This document shows, piece after piece, positions 43,652 to 51,854 of a DNA stretch of 64,000 bases. Position 1 is the stretch's first letter. Each line of letters begins with the position of its first letter. The notes below the pieces were generated by a model. It saw only the letters and a list, made by a program, of their open reading frames with translations, was not told the DNA's origin and did not search any database. Source of the stretch: Vogesella urethralis (GTDB lineage: Bacteria; Pseudomonadota; Gammaproteobacteria; Burkholderiales; Chromobacteriaceae); the NCBI RefSeq assembly GCF_007644045.2, contig NZ_VMDW02000075.1:1-64000 (forward strand), read 5' to 3'. The position numbers were made by a program, and so were the translations under genes.

Positions 43652-45000
43652 TGGAACAAGAACGCCTGATCTGGGCGGCCGGCCTGGGGCTGGCCTATGC
43701 CGGTGTGTGTGTGGCCGCGTGGCGGCAGTGGCGTCGCAGCCGGCGCGCCGCCAGCGTGGCCGCGCCGTGGCTGGTGGCCTACGCCAGCCAGAGCGGTCAG
43801 GCCGAGGCGGTGGCGCAGCAGTCGGCCGCCGCCTTGCAGGCCGCGGGCCTGGCCGTGCAGTGCCTGCCGCTGGCGCAGCTGGACGTAGCCGCCTTGCAGC
43901 AGGCCAGCCGCTTGCTGCTGGTGGCCAGTACCGCGGGTGAGGGCGAGCCGCCCGATATGGCGCGCCGTTTTGCGGCCAACCTGGCCATGCCGGCGGCCTT
44001 GCCTGGCCTGCAGTACGCTGTGCTGGCGCTGGGCGATCGCCGCTATGCGCAGTTCTGTGCCTTTGGCCGCGCGCTGGACGCCTGGCTGGCCGATAGCGGT
44101 GCCCGGCCGCTCTATCCTTGCTTGGCAGTGGACGCGTTGGACGAAGTGGCACTGGCGACATGGCGGCAGCAGCTGGCCGAGCTGGCGGGCCTGCCGGACG
44201 GTGACATCGCTATCGATATGGCGCCGGCGGCACAGCCGTTTGCGCGCTGGCAGCTGCAGGAGCGGCGCTGCCTCAACGAGGGCAGCTGTGGTGCCGCCAC
44301 CTATCATCTGGCGTTGCGGCCGGCCGACGGCGGCGCGCTGCCGCAGTGGCAGTCTGGTGACTTGGTGGAGGTGCAGGTGCCGGCCGACCCGGCGCGGCCG
44401 CGCGAGTACTCGATTGCGTCGATTCCGGCTGACGGCAGCCTGCAACTGCTGGTGCGGGTACGCGCCGACGAGCAGGGGCGGATTGGCCTCGCCTCGCAGC
44501 ACCTTACCCGCGACTTGGCGCTGGGCGAGGTGCTGAATGTGCGCATTCGCCCGCACCGCCGCTTCCGCCTGGCCGATAACGCCACGCGCCCGCTGATCCT
44601 GATCGGCAACGGCACCGGCTTGGCCGGCCTGCGCAGCCACCTGCGCGCGCGCCAGCAGTTGGCCGCCGCGCAGCCGGGCTGGTTGCTGTTTGGCGAGCGC
44701 CAGGCCGCGCACGATTTCTATTACCGTCACGAGTTGCAGGCTTTGCAGCAGCAGGGCGTGTTGCAGCACGTGGATACCGCGTTTTCGCGCGATCAGGCGC
44801 AGCGCCGTTACGTGCAGCACGTACTGGCCGAGCAGGCGGAGCGCTTGCAACAGTGGGTGGCAGACGGCGCGGCCATTTACGTTTGCGGCAGCCTGGCCGG
44901 CATGGCCAGTGGCGTGGATGCGGTATTGCGCGAGGTGCTGGGCGAGGCAACGCTGGACGCGTTGGCCGCAGAAGGGCGCTACTGCCGCGACGTGTACTGA
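43648..45000 (+). CDS. Membrane-anchored flavodoxin/ferredoxin-NADP reductase
   Basis: This 450-residue diflavin reductase has an N-terminal transmembrane anchor (LIWAAGLGLAYAGVCVAAW), a flavodoxin domain (ASQSGQAEAVAQQ, STAGEGEPPDMARRF, LGDRRYAQFCAFGRALD) and an FNR domain with the FAD motif REYSIASIP, the NADP motif GNGTGLAG and the C-terminal aromatic RYCRDVY. It resembles sulfite reductase flavoprotein or P450 reductase. It should move electrons from NADPH via FAD to FMN and on to a membrane partner, most likely the PepSY protein or the ApbE substrate nearby. It starts at an ATGA overlap with apbE and is followed by a terminator. Confidence 0.88.
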   Translation: MMEQERLIWAAGLGLAYAGVCVAAWRQWRRSRRAASVAAPWLVAYASQSGQAEAVAQQSAAALQAAGLAVQCLPLAQLDVAALQQASRLLLVASTAGEGEPPDMARRFAANLAMPAALPGLQYAVLALGDRRYAQFCAFGRALDAWLADSGARPLYPCLAVDALDEVALATWRQQLAELAGLPDGDIAIDMAPAAQPFARWQLQERRCLNEGSCGAATYHLALRPADGGALPQWQSGDLVEVQVPADPARPREYSIASIPADGSLQLLVRVRADEQGRIGLASQHLTRDLALGEVLNVRIRPHRRFRLADNATRPLILIGNGTGLAGLRSHLRARQQLAAAQPGWLLFGERQAAHDFYYRHELQALQQQGVLQHVDTAFSRDQAQRRYVQHVLAEQAERLQQWVADGAAIYVCGSLAGMASGVDAVLREVLGEATLDALAAEGRYCRDVY

Positions 45001-45020
45001 GCCCGCAGCCCGTCAACGGC

Positions 45021-45059
45021 ATGCCCCCGTTTGCTATGCAGGCGGGGGCATGCTTTTTT
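45021..45059 (+). terminator. Rho-independent terminator of the DUF3857-to-flavoreductase operon
   Basis: ATGCCCCCG and CGGGGGCAT form a 9-bp stem with a 13-base loop, followed by GCTTTTTTG. The remaining gap to 45338 holds the Fur box below and no recognisable gene. Confidence 0.85.
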
Positions 45060-45212
45060 GCGGCTGGCGCTGTCAGGCCAGGCTTGTCCCTGCTGGTGGC
45101 GGCAGGGCTTGGCCGTTGCGTGGCAGGCTGGCCGGGTTCGTTCCCGTGGCGGGCCGCCGCCGGGTTTGTATCGCCAGTGTGTTGCCCGTGTATGAACAAG
45201 TGTTGCGTAAAA

Positions 45213-45235
45213 TTAATGATAGTTGTTATCATTAA
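45213..45235. promoter_or_regulatory. Strong Fur box upstream of the Fiu-like receptor
   Basis: A perfect inverted repeat, TTAATGATA-N5-TATCATTAA (9 bp each side), contains a near-consensus Fur site. It lies about 105 bases upstream of the receptor start, in an AT-rich window. Confidence 0.85.
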
Positions 45236-45338
45236 CAAATTCAAAAGCAATGTAGCCAGCCAGCTGTCGCCCGCCGCCTAGGGTGTTTGACGCAGTAAGC
45301 CAGCAAAACCACTCACGACATCCCGTTTGGAGAATCAA

Positions 45339-47561
45339 TTGGCTCACTCTGCATACATCAAAAGCAGCAAGACCCTGGGTCGACAAGCTGCTGCCATCGC
45401 GCTGCTGACCATGCCGGCCCTGGTGCTGGCGCAAACCGAAGCGACCCTGCCGACCACCAAGGTAGCGGCCCCGGAACAAACCACCCCGGTCATCAAGAAA
45501 GAAAAGTCGGCATCGCCCAAGCTGACGCAGCCGCTGGTGGATACCCCGCAGACCGTTACCGTGATCAGCAAGGAAGTGCTGCAGCAGCAAGGCGCGGTGT
45601 CGCTGATGCAGGCGCTGCAAAATACCCCTGGCATTACCATGCAGCTGGGCGAGGGGGGTAATACCAGTGCTGGCGATACCTTCAGCATGCGCGGCTTTTC
45701 CACCCAGACCAGCACCTTTGTCGACGGCGTGCGCGACCTGGGCGCGGTGTCGCGGGATACCTTCAACCTGGAGCAGGTGGAAATCGTCAAGGGCCCGTCC
45801 GGTGCCGACATCGGCCGCGGCGCGACCAGCGGCTACGTGAACCTGATCAGCAAGAGCGCCAATCTGGAAGACAATATCTCCGGCAGCATTGGTGCTAGCA
45901 CCGCCGACAACCAGCGCTTCACACTGGACGCCAACAAGGTCATCGACGATACCACCGCCGTGCGCGTGAACCTGCTGCGCCAGCAGGGTAGTGTGGCTGG
46001 CCGCGACAAAGTAGAAAAGAACACTGACGGTGTGGCAGTGTCGCTGGCTACAGGCCTGGGCACCAACACCGTGTTCACGCTGAATGCGCAGCACATCAAG
46101 CAAGACAACGTGCCGGATGGCGGCGTACCCACCATCGGCCTGGAAGGCTACTACAATAGCGGCATGCCGGCTGGCGTTACCGCTTCCCCGGTGAACAGCA
46201 GCAACTACTACGGCTTGAATGGCGATTACGAAGACGTGACTGCCGACATGATCACCGGCAAGCTGGAACACACTTTTGCCAACGGCAACAAGCTGACCAA
46301 CATCACCCGCTTCGGTAAGTCGGAGACCGATCGTATCCTGACCGCAGTGGGCTCCAGCACCACCAGCAGCACCAATTCTGCCGCGTGGACCAGCTCGCGC
46401 AGCCGCCAGAGCACGCTGCAAGACAACACCATCCTGGCCAACCAGACCAACCTGCAAAGCCAGTTCAAGACCGGCAGCATCGAGCACGACCTGCTGGTAG
46501 GCATGGAGCTGCTGCACGAAGGCCAGAACAGCTACACCCGTGATGGTCTGGGTACCGTGGCTGCAGCCAACGCCTACAACCCGAACAGCAGCGATACGCT
46601 GACCGCCTACGCCCCCAAACTGACCGGCGCGTCGACCAAGGGCTTTACCAATACCATTGCCGTGTATGGCTTTGATACGCTGAAACTGAACGAGCAATGG
46701 CAGATCAATGGCGGCCTGCGCCTGGAGCATTACAACACCCAGACCGATGTGACCACCGTGTCCGGCAGCAACCTGATTGCCAGCAACCTGGAAAAATCCG
46801 GCAACCTGCTGGGCGGCAAGCTGGGCCTGGTGTACAAGCCGGCGGCCAACGGCAGCGTTTACCTGGCGTACGCCACCTCGCAAAAGCCGGCCGGTAGCGA
46901 CAACTTCACGTTATCCACCAGCGCCACCAGCAGCAGCAATACCGCGCTGGACCCGCAGAAGACCGAAAACATCGAGCTGGGTACCAAGTGGGACTTGCTG
47001 GACAACAAGCTGGGCCTGACCGCCGCCATTTACCAGACCACCAACAAGAACGAGCTGGCCAAGGCCGATAGCGTCACCGGCGCCATCGTGCAGTACGGCA
47101 AGCGCGAAGTGAAAGGCGTGGAGCTGGGCCTGGTCGGCCAGATCACCCCGGCATGGCAGGTGACTGCCGGCGTGGCTCACATGAAGACCGACATCACCGA
47201 AGGTTCCACCACCTCTACTGCAGGCCTGACCGGCCAGTCGGCAGACTGGTCGCCGGAGTGGAGCGCCACCCTGTGGAGCAGCTACAAGGTAAACAATGAC
47301 CTCACCATCGGTGGCGGCGTGCGCTACATGGGCAAGAACACCAATACCAAGGTGCGTCCTACCGAGTACATTCCGGGCATTCCGGCCTACACCGTGGTGG
47401 ATGCCATGGCCAGCTACAAGCTGAACAAGAACGTCAGCCTGCAACTGAACGTGTACAACCTGTTTGACGAGGACTACATCGCTTCGCTGAACAACAACCG
47501 TACCCGTTATGTGCCGGGTACCCCGCGTACCGCCAACCTGACCGCGAACTTCACGTTCTAA
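45339..47561 (+). CDS. fiu: Fiu-like catecholate siderophore TonB-dependent receptor
   Basis: This is a 740-residue outer-membrane receptor. It has a signal peptide (AAAIALLTMPALVLA), the sequence VDTPQTVTVISKEVLQQQGA at the TonB-box region, a plug domain (LNLEQVEIVKGPSG-like, as NLEQVEIVKGPSGADIGRG, and SRDTFN), and a barrel with Fiu-type segments (PDGGVPTIGLEGY, ILANQTNLQSQF, SQYGKREVKGVE-like as VQYGKREVKGVELGL, QLNVYNLFDEDY). It follows E. coli Fiu closely by eye; Fiu imports catecholate siderophore breakdown products. I use the TTG at 45339 because GGAG lies 7 bases upstream of it; an upstream TTG at 45327 would overlap that site. The strong Fur box upstream indicates iron repression. 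Confidence 0.88.
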   Translation: MAHSAYIKSSKTLGRQAAAIALLTMPALVLAQTEATLPTTKVAAPEQTTPVIKKEKSASPKLTQPLVDTPQTVTVISKEVLQQQGAVSLMQALQNTPGITMQLGEGGNTSAGDTFSMRGFSTQTSTFVDGVRDLGAVSRDTFNLEQVEIVKGPSGADIGRGATSGYVNLISKSANLEDNISGSIGASTADNQRFTLDANKVIDDTTAVRVNLLRQQGSVAGRDKVEKNTDGVAVSLATGLGTNTVFTLNAQHIKQDNVPDGGVPTIGLEGYYNSGMPAGVTASPVNSSNYYGLNGDYEDVTADMITGKLEHTFANGNKLTNITRFGKSETDRILTAVGSSTTSSTNSAAWTSSRSRQSTLQDNTILANQTNLQSQFKTGSIEHDLLVGMELLHEGQNSYTRDGLGTVAAANAYNPNSSDTLTAYAPKLTGASTKGFTNTIAVYGFDTLKLNEQWQINGGLRLEHYNTQTDVTTVSGSNLIASNLEKSGNLLGGKLGLVYKPAANGSVYLAYATSQKPAGSDNFTLSTSATSSSNTALDPQKTENIELGTKWDLLDNKLGLTAAIYQTTNKNELAKADSVTGAIVQYGKREVKGVELGLVGQITPAWQVTAGVAHMKTDITEGSTTSTAGLTGQSADWSPEWSATLWSSYKVNNDLTIGGGVRYMGKNTNTKVRPTEYIPGIPAYTVVDAMASYKLNKNVSLQLNVYNLFDEDYIASLNNNRTRYVPGTPRTANLTANFTF

Positions 47562-47603
47562 GTCGCTGCCGGGCTACTGCGTGCAGTGGCCTGGCCTGTA
47601 CCG

Positions 47604-47633
47604 GCACCCCTGCTATAGGCAGGGGTGCGTTTT
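47604..47633 (+). terminator. Rho-independent terminator of the Fiu-like gene
   Basis: GCACCCCTGC and GCAGGGGTGC form a 10-bp stem with a 5-base loop followed by GTTTT, about 40 bases after the receptor stop and upstream of hemP. Confidence 0.8.
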
Positions 47634-47661
47634 ACATGATGACCCGACCCTGGTTACACCG

Positions 47662-47862
47662 ATGAGTACTCTCAGTCTTACGCTTGATTCGCTGGCCGCG
47701 GCACTGCTGCCGGCCGGCAGCCAGCCGGCAGCGCAGCCTGCGCTGCCGCTGATCAGCAGCGAGCAGCTGTTTGCCCACTGCAAGGCCTTGCTGATCGAAC
47801 ACAACGGCCAGCAGTACCGGCTGCAGATCACCAAGCAGAACAAGCTGATCCTGACCAAGTAG
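47662..47862 (+). CDS. hemP: Hemin uptake protein HemP
   Basis: This 66-residue protein ends in the family signature (HNGQQYRLQITKQNKLILTK), a short beta-rich HemP domain at the C-terminus preceded by a variable N-terminal half. HemP proteins of proteobacteria are encoded with heme or siderophore uptake genes and are thought to be needed for iron acquisition or regulation. It follows the Fiu-like gene, consistent with iron regulation. Confidence 0.85.
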   Translation: MSTLSLTLDSLAAALLPAGSQPAAQPALPLISSEQLFAHCKALLIEHNGQQYRLQITKQNKLILTK

Positions 47863-47983
47863 CCGCCGGTGGTCGTTATCCGCGCCCCGTGGCAAACCAC
47901 GGGGCGCGCTGCCGTCTGCAGCTTGCCAGGCTTGGCCATTGCCGGTAAAACGCCGTTTTGCCCAACGTAACGGAAACCCCGCC

Positions 47984-48745
47984 ATGACGCCCGATACCTG
48001 CCGCCAGGCTGCCATTACCCTCGCTTCCCGCCGTCTGTCCGGTAGTCGCGGCCCGCTGTTGGCCGCCGAACTGGCGCCGGCCACGCTAGACGACGCGCTG
48101 GCCATCCAGCAAGCCGTCAGCGCACTGCTGGGCAATGCCATTGGTGGCTGGAAGTGCGGCCTGCCGGACGCCGAGCGCAAGGTGGTGGCGCCGATCTACG
48201 CCAGCACCGTCAGCGACGGCGATACCTGCCACGCGTGGGTGCGTGATGGCGTGGTGAAAGTAGAGCCGGAGTTGGCCTTCGTGTTTGCCGAAGGCCTGCC
48301 ACCGCGCGCCACGCCGTATAGCGAGGCCGAGATTCTGGCTGCCATCAGCCAGGTACGGCTGGCGCTGGAGCTGATCGACAGCCGCTTTGACGCCGAACCC
48401 AAACCGCCGTTTTTGCAGTCGCTGGCCGACGGGCTGGTGAACCAGGGCCTGCACCTGGGGCCGGCGGTGGCCATCGACGCCGCACGGGCGGCCAGCACGC
48501 TGGCCTTGCGCGTGCAGCAGGGTGAGCGCGACGACACACTGGCTGGCGCGCACCCGGCCGGGCAGCCGCTGGCGCCCTTACTGTGGCTGGTGCAGCACCT
48601 GCAGGCGGGCGGGCAGGGCATTCTGCCGGGGCAGGCGGTGATTACCGGTAGTTACGCCGGGGTGCTGCTGTTGCAGCCGGGCGTGCCGGCCAGCCTGCAG
48701 TTTGGCGATTTGGGCACGCTGACCGTGACCTGCCAGTCGCGCTAG
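47984..48745 (+). CDS. 2-keto-4-pentenoate hydratase-like protein (FAH superfamily)
   Basis: This 253-residue protein of the fumarylacetoacetate hydrolase superfamily has the hydratase-like segments VKVEPELAFVFAEGLPP (metal-binding Glu pair), ALELIDSRF, GLVNQGLHLGPAV and PGQAVITGSY, ending with GTLTVTCQS. It probably adds water to a 2-oxo-alkenoate or decarboxylates it in catabolism of an aromatic or sugar compound. No pathway neighbours are present, so the substrate is unknown. I use the ATG at 47984; reading 15 codons upstream has no ribosome-binding support. Confidence 0.78.
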   Translation: MTPDTCRQAAITLASRRLSGSRGPLLAAELAPATLDDALAIQQAVSALLGNAIGGWKCGLPDAERKVVAPIYASTVSDGDTCHAWVRDGVVKVEPELAFVFAEGLPPRATPYSEAEILAAISQVRLALELIDSRFDAEPKPPFLQSLADGLVNQGLHLGPAVAIDAARAASTLALRVQQGERDDTLAGAHPAGQPLAPLLWLVQHLQAGGQGILPGQAVITGSYAGVLLLQPGVPASLQFGDLGTLTVTCQSR

Positions 48746-48766
48746 GCCGTGGTGGCAAGTTGCTGC

Positions 48767-48802
48767 AAAGGTTGGCCGCGGCGCTGATCGGCTGCGGCCA
48801 AT
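48767..48802. repeat. Inverted pair of degenerate uptake-like motifs
   Basis: AAAGGTTGGCCGCG and TGCGGCCAAT face each other and can form an 8-bp stem (TTGGCCGC/GCGGCCAA) with a 14-base loop, between the hydratase gene stop and the metNIQ promoter. Each copy differs from the 11-mer by one position. Confidence 0.65.
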
Positions 48803-48832
48803 GGCCAGTGGTAGTAACGTGGTAATAAATAC

Positions 48833-48861
48833 TTGACACAAACGAACGGGTGATGTTCAAT
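48833..48861 (+). promoter_or_regulatory. Promoter of metNIQ
   Basis: TTGACA (48833-48838), 17 bases, then TTCAAT (48856-48861). The spacing is ideal and the -10 is imperfect. It would start a leader of about 160 bases at about 48868. Confidence 0.6.
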
Positions 48862-48882
48862 TGCGATCAAGATTTTGATTTA

Positions 48883-48923
48883 ACGCCGATTTGACACAGC
48901 TTGCGGGCGTAAAACAGCTAAAG
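48883..48923 (+). promoter_or_regulatory. SAM-II-like riboswitch candidate in the metNIQ leader
   Basis: ACGCC (48883-48887) pairs with GGCGT (48906-48910) as P1. The loop begins GATTTGACAC and is 18 bases long, against 17 in the classic SAM-II. P1 is followed by AAAAC and AGCTAAAG, close to the SAM-II segments GAUUUAA, UAAA and GCUAAA. AGCT in the loop (48898-48901) can pair with AGCT at 48916-48919 as a pseudoknot. The class is assigned by eye from motif order and needs a covariance-model check. Confidence 0.5.
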
Positions 48924-48929
48924 CGTGGG

Positions 48930-48976
48930 GAGTAGCAACCGACACTACTCGCCAGAATTTTCAAAGCCGAAAATTC
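48930..48976 (+). other. Two leader hairpins upstream of metN
   Basis: GAGTAG/CTACTC (48930-48935 with 48945-48950) and GAATTTTC/GAAAATTC (48955-48962 with 48969-48976) are perfect stems between the riboswitch-like element and the terminator. Confidence 0.6.
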
Positions 48977-48983
48977 CCAGCTT

Positions 48984-49012
48984 AAGCCCGCCAGCGTTAC
49001 GGCGGGCTTTTT
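48984..49012 (+). terminator. Rho-independent terminator (attenuator) before metN
   Basis: AAGCCCGCC and GGCGGGCTT form a 9-bp stem with an 8-base loop followed by TTT, ending only 15 bases before the metN start. A strong terminator in this position implies conditional read-through. GCGGGC at 48903-48908, within the riboswitch-like element, is complementary to GCCCGC in the 5' arm. Confidence 0.8.
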
Positions 49013-49027
49013 GCTTTGGAGCTTTGG

Positions 49028-49765
49028 ATGATTCACCTCAAGAACGTACACAAGCGTTTCCGCAAGCCGGAAGGCGGCTGGTTCGACGCGGTACGTGATA
49101 CCAGCCTGCACATCCGTGCCGGCGAGATCTTCGGCCTGATCGGGTTTTCCGGCGCCGGCAAGTCCACCTTGCTGCGCCTGATCAACCTGCTGGAACGTCC
49201 GGACAGCGGCAGCGTCACCGTGGACGGCCAGCAGCTCACCGCGCTGTCTGCCAGCGCGCTGCGTCGCGCCCGCCAGAACATCGGTATGGTGTTTCAGCAG
49301 TTCAACCTGATGGCCAACCGCACCGTGGCCGACAACATCGCCTTCCCGCTGGAAATTGCCGGCTGGGGCCGCGCCGAGATCGACGCCCGCGTCGCCGAGT
49401 GTCTGGACATCGTTGGCCTCGCCGAGCGCGCCCAGCACTACCCGGCGCAGCTGTCCGGCGGCCAGAAGCAGCGCGTGGGCATTGCCCGTGCGCTGGCGCC
49501 GCGCCCGCACGTGATCCTGGCCGACGAGCCTACCTCGGCGCTGGACCCGAAAACCACCCAGTCCATCCTCGACTGCCTGCAGGACATCAACGCCCGCTTT
49601 GGCGTGACCGTGGTGATCGTCACCCACGAAATGCACGTCATTCGCTCCATTTGCCATCGTGCCGCGCTGCTGGACGCCGGCGAAGTGGTGGAAATCCTGA
49701 CCGTGCAAGACAAGCAGGTCAGCGCGCAGTCGGCGCTGGCCAAATCCCTGCTGGAGGTGGCGTAA
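49028..49765 (+). CDS. metN: Methionine ABC transporter ATPase MetN (short form)
   Basis: This 245-residue ATPase has Walker [11 protein letters not shown]-loop [10 protein letters not shown], signature [15 protein letters not shown], Walker [14 protein letters not shown] and the H-loop THEMHV. E. coli MetN has about 343 residues including a C-terminal NIL domain that binds methionine and inhibits transport. This protein ends after the ATPase core, so direct inhibition by methionine is not expected. A GGAG ribosome-binding site lies 7 bases before the ATG. It is the first gene of metNIQ. Confidence 0.92.
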   Translation: MIHLKNVHKRFRKPEGGWFDAVRDTSLHIRAGEIFGLIGFSGAGKSTLLRLINLLERPDSGSVTVDGQQLTALSASALRRARQNIGMVFQQFNLMANRTVADNIAFPLEIAGWGRAEIDARVAECLDIVGLAERAQHYPAQLSGGQKQRVGIARALAPRPHVILADEPTSALDPKTTQSILDCLQDINARFGVTVVIVTHEMHVIRSICHRAALLDAGEVVEILTVQDKQVSAQSALAKSLLEVA

Positions 49766-50452
49766 ATGGAAGAACTGACCCTGGCCCAGGCGCTGGCCAA
49801 CCTGTCCGACCTGGCGCCCGAAATCTGGCAGGCCAGCCTGGAAACCGGCCTGATGCTGGCCATCGGCTTGAGCGCGGCCATCCTGCTGGGCGGCCCGCTG
49901 GGCATCCTGCTGTACCTGACCCAGCCCGGCCAGCTGTTCGCGCACCGCACCGTCAACGGCGTGCTGGGCTGGCTGGTGAACCTGGTGCGCTCCTTCCCCT
50001 TCATCATCCTGATGGTGTCGCTGGTGCCGCTTACCCGCGTGCTGGTGGGCTCCACCATCGGCCCGGTGGCCGCCGCAGTGCCGCTGTCGTTGGCAGCCAT
50101 TCCGTACTTTGCCCGACTGGTAGAGCAGACCTTGCGCGAGATCCCGCGTGGCGTGGTGGAAGCGGCGGAAGCGATGGGTGCGAGCCCGGCGCAGATCATC
50201 GTCAAGGTGCTGATCAACGAAGCGCGTGCCGGCCTGATTTCCAGCCTCACCATTCTCACCATCAGCTTCCTCAGCTACTCGGCCGTGGCCGGTGTGGTGG
50301 GTGGCGGCGGCATCGGCGACCTGGCCATCCGCTACGGCTACTACCGCTTCCAGAGCGAAGTGATGATCGCCATGGTGCTGTTGCTGGTGGTGATCGTGCA
50401 GCTGATCCAGTTTGCCGGTAACCGCCTGGCCGCGCGCCTGGACAAGCGTTAA
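49766..50452 (+). CDS. metI: Methionine ABC transporter permease MetI
   Basis: This 228-residue permease of five or so membrane helices has the EAA-type motif (IPRGVVEAAEAMGASPAQIIVKVLINEA) that contacts the ATPase. Its family segments include NLVRSFPFIILMVSLVPLTR and AVAGVVGGGGIGDLAIRYGYYRF. It starts directly after the metN stop, with no gap. Confidence 0.95.
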   Translation: MEELTLAQALANLSDLAPEIWQASLETGLMLAIGLSAAILLGGPLGILLYLTQPGQLFAHRTVNGVLGWLVNLVRSFPFIILMVSLVPLTRVLVGSTIGPVAAAVPLSLAAIPYFARLVEQTLREIPRGVVEAAEAMGASPAQIIVKVLINEARAGLISSLTILTISFLSYSAVAGVVGGGGIGDLAIRYGYYRFQSEVMIAMVLLLVVIVQLIQFAGNRLAARLDKR

Positions 50453-50496
50453 CCCTGTCAAAAACAAAGAGATCCCTCTCACAAGGAGCTAGAACA

Positions 50497-51306
50497 ATGC
50501 GTCGTATCGCCCTCAAGACCCTGGCAGTTGCCACCCTAGGCCTGGCTTTCGCGGCCAACGCTTACGCGGCCGACCCGGCCAAGAAAGAAATCGTGTTCGG
50601 TACCACCGTCGGTGACTTCGGCGACCAGGTAAAGCAGGCCATCAAGCCGATCCTGGAGAAAAAAGGCTACACCGTGAAACTGGTGGAGTTCACCGACTAC
50701 GTGCGCCCGAACCTGGCGCTGCAGGAAGGCTCGCTGGACGTGAACGTGTTCCAGCACAAGCCCTACCTGGACAACTTCTCCAAAGAGCACAAGCTGAGCC
50801 TGAAAGAAGTGTTCCAGGTGCCCACCGCACCGCTGGGCGTGTACCCGGGCAAACTGAAGTCGCTGAAAGACGTGAAAGAGGGCAGCACCGTGTCCGCCCC
50901 GAACGACCCGTCCAACTTCGCCCGCGCGCTGGTGATGTTCAACGACCTGGGCTGGATCAAGCTGAAAAAAGGCATCAACCCGCTGACCGCCTCCGAGCGT
51001 GACATCGACGTCAACGTGAAGAAGATCAAGATCGTTCCGCTGGAAGCCGCCCAGCTGCCGCGCTCCCGCGCTGACGTGGACTTCGCCGTGGTCAACGGTA
51101 ACTACGCTATCTCCTCCGGCATCAAGCTGACCGAAGCCGTGTTCCAGGAGAAGAGCTACGCCTACGTGAACTGGGGCGTGATCCGTGCCGCCGACGTGAA
51201 CAAGCCGTGGGCCAAAGACGTGATCGCGGCCTACAAATCGAAAGAATTCCGCGCCTGGGCCGAGCCGAAATACGCTGGCTACAAATTCCCGGCGGAATGG
51301 AAGTAA
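50497..51306 (+). CDS. metQ: Methionine-binding periplasmic protein MetQ
   Basis: This 269-residue NlpA/MetQ-family binding protein has a signal peptide ending AANAYA-A. The mature domain starts with EIVFGTTVGDFGDQV and contains EFTDYVRPNLALQEGSLDVNVFQHKPYLD and VSAPNDPSNFARAL, both typical of MetQ. Unlike many relatives it has no lipobox Cys, so it is probably a free periplasmic protein. A ribosome-binding site (ACAAGGAG) precedes the start. It binds methionine for the MetNI transporter. Confidence 0.92.
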   Translation: MRRIALKTLAVATLGLAFAANAYAADPAKKEIVFGTTVGDFGDQVKQAIKPILEKKGYTVKLVEFTDYVRPNLALQEGSLDVNVFQHKPYLDNFSKEHKLSLKEVFQVPTAPLGVYPGKLKSLKDVKEGSTVSAPNDPSNFARALVMFNDLGWIKLKKGINPLTASERDIDVNVKKIKIVPLEAAQLPRSRADVDFAVVNGNYAISSGIKLTEAVFQEKSYAYVNWGVIRAADVNKPWAKDVIAAYKSKEFRAWAEPKYAGYKFPAEWK

Positions 51307-51380
51307 CAACAGCTTTACCCGCGCAGCTTGCGCTGCGCGGCCGATTTCCTTGAAAACTCCTGGCATTCAAGGCTTCTTGC

Positions 51381-51405
51381 GCGGGCTTCGGCCCGCCTTT
51401 TTTTT
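51381..51405 (+). terminator. Rho-independent terminator of metNIQ
   Basis: GCGGGC-TTCG-GCCCGC forms a stem with a stable UUCG loop, followed by CC and eight T residues. Confidence 0.9.
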
Positions 51406-51444
51406 ATGCCGTGATCGTGGCAACATGCCCGCTTTCCCCGTCCG

Positions 51445-51825
51445 GTGCCTGCCGTGTCACGATTGATCGCCTATCTGCCTGCTGCCCTGTGGTGGCTGGC
51501 TACTGTTTACTTGTTGCTGCTGAAGCCGGGCGGGCCGCCGTCTGCCATTCCCTATTACGACAAGATCGGTCACTTTTGTCTGTTCGGGCTGGGCGGGGTG
51601 CTGCTGACCCTGCCGCGCGCCTGCCACGGGCAGTCATTACGCCAGCTCATGCCGCCGGTGCTGGGCCTGTGCCTGTTATGGGCGGTGGGCTCGGAGGTGG
51701 CGCAGGGTACGCTCACCGCCACGCGTAGCGCCGAGGTGCTGGACGCAGTGGCCGACATGGCCGGGGCTTTGACCGGCGTCATGTTGGCCGCGCATGGCGT
51801 CGCCCTGTGGCGCAGACGGGTGTAA
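51445..51825 (+). CDS. VanZ-like membrane protein
   Basis: This 126-residue membrane protein has the VanZ-like four-helix pattern: YLPAALWWLATVYLLLL, YYDKIGHFCLFGLGGVLLTL (the conserved Lys/His loop), VLGLCLLWAVGSEVAQG (conserved Glu) and VLDAVADMAGALTGVMLAAHG. The start is a GTG (51445); a GTG nine bases later is an alternative. The function of this group is unknown; the name comes from a teicoplanin-resistance gene and does not imply resistance. Confidence 0.78.
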   Translation: MPAVSRLIAYLPAALWWLATVYLLLLKPGGPPSAIPYYDKIGHFCLFGLGGVLLTLPRACHGQSLRQLMPPVLGLCLLWAVGSEVAQGTLTATRSAEVLDAVADMAGALTGVMLAAHGVALWRRRV

Positions 51826-51854
51826 ACTGGCGCGGTTTTCTCCTGCCTGGTTGC

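Noticed and set aside
48883-48923. SAM-I or SAH riboswitch upstream of metNIQ
   Set aside because: The conserved cores of those classes were not recognised; the order of segments fits SAM-II better.
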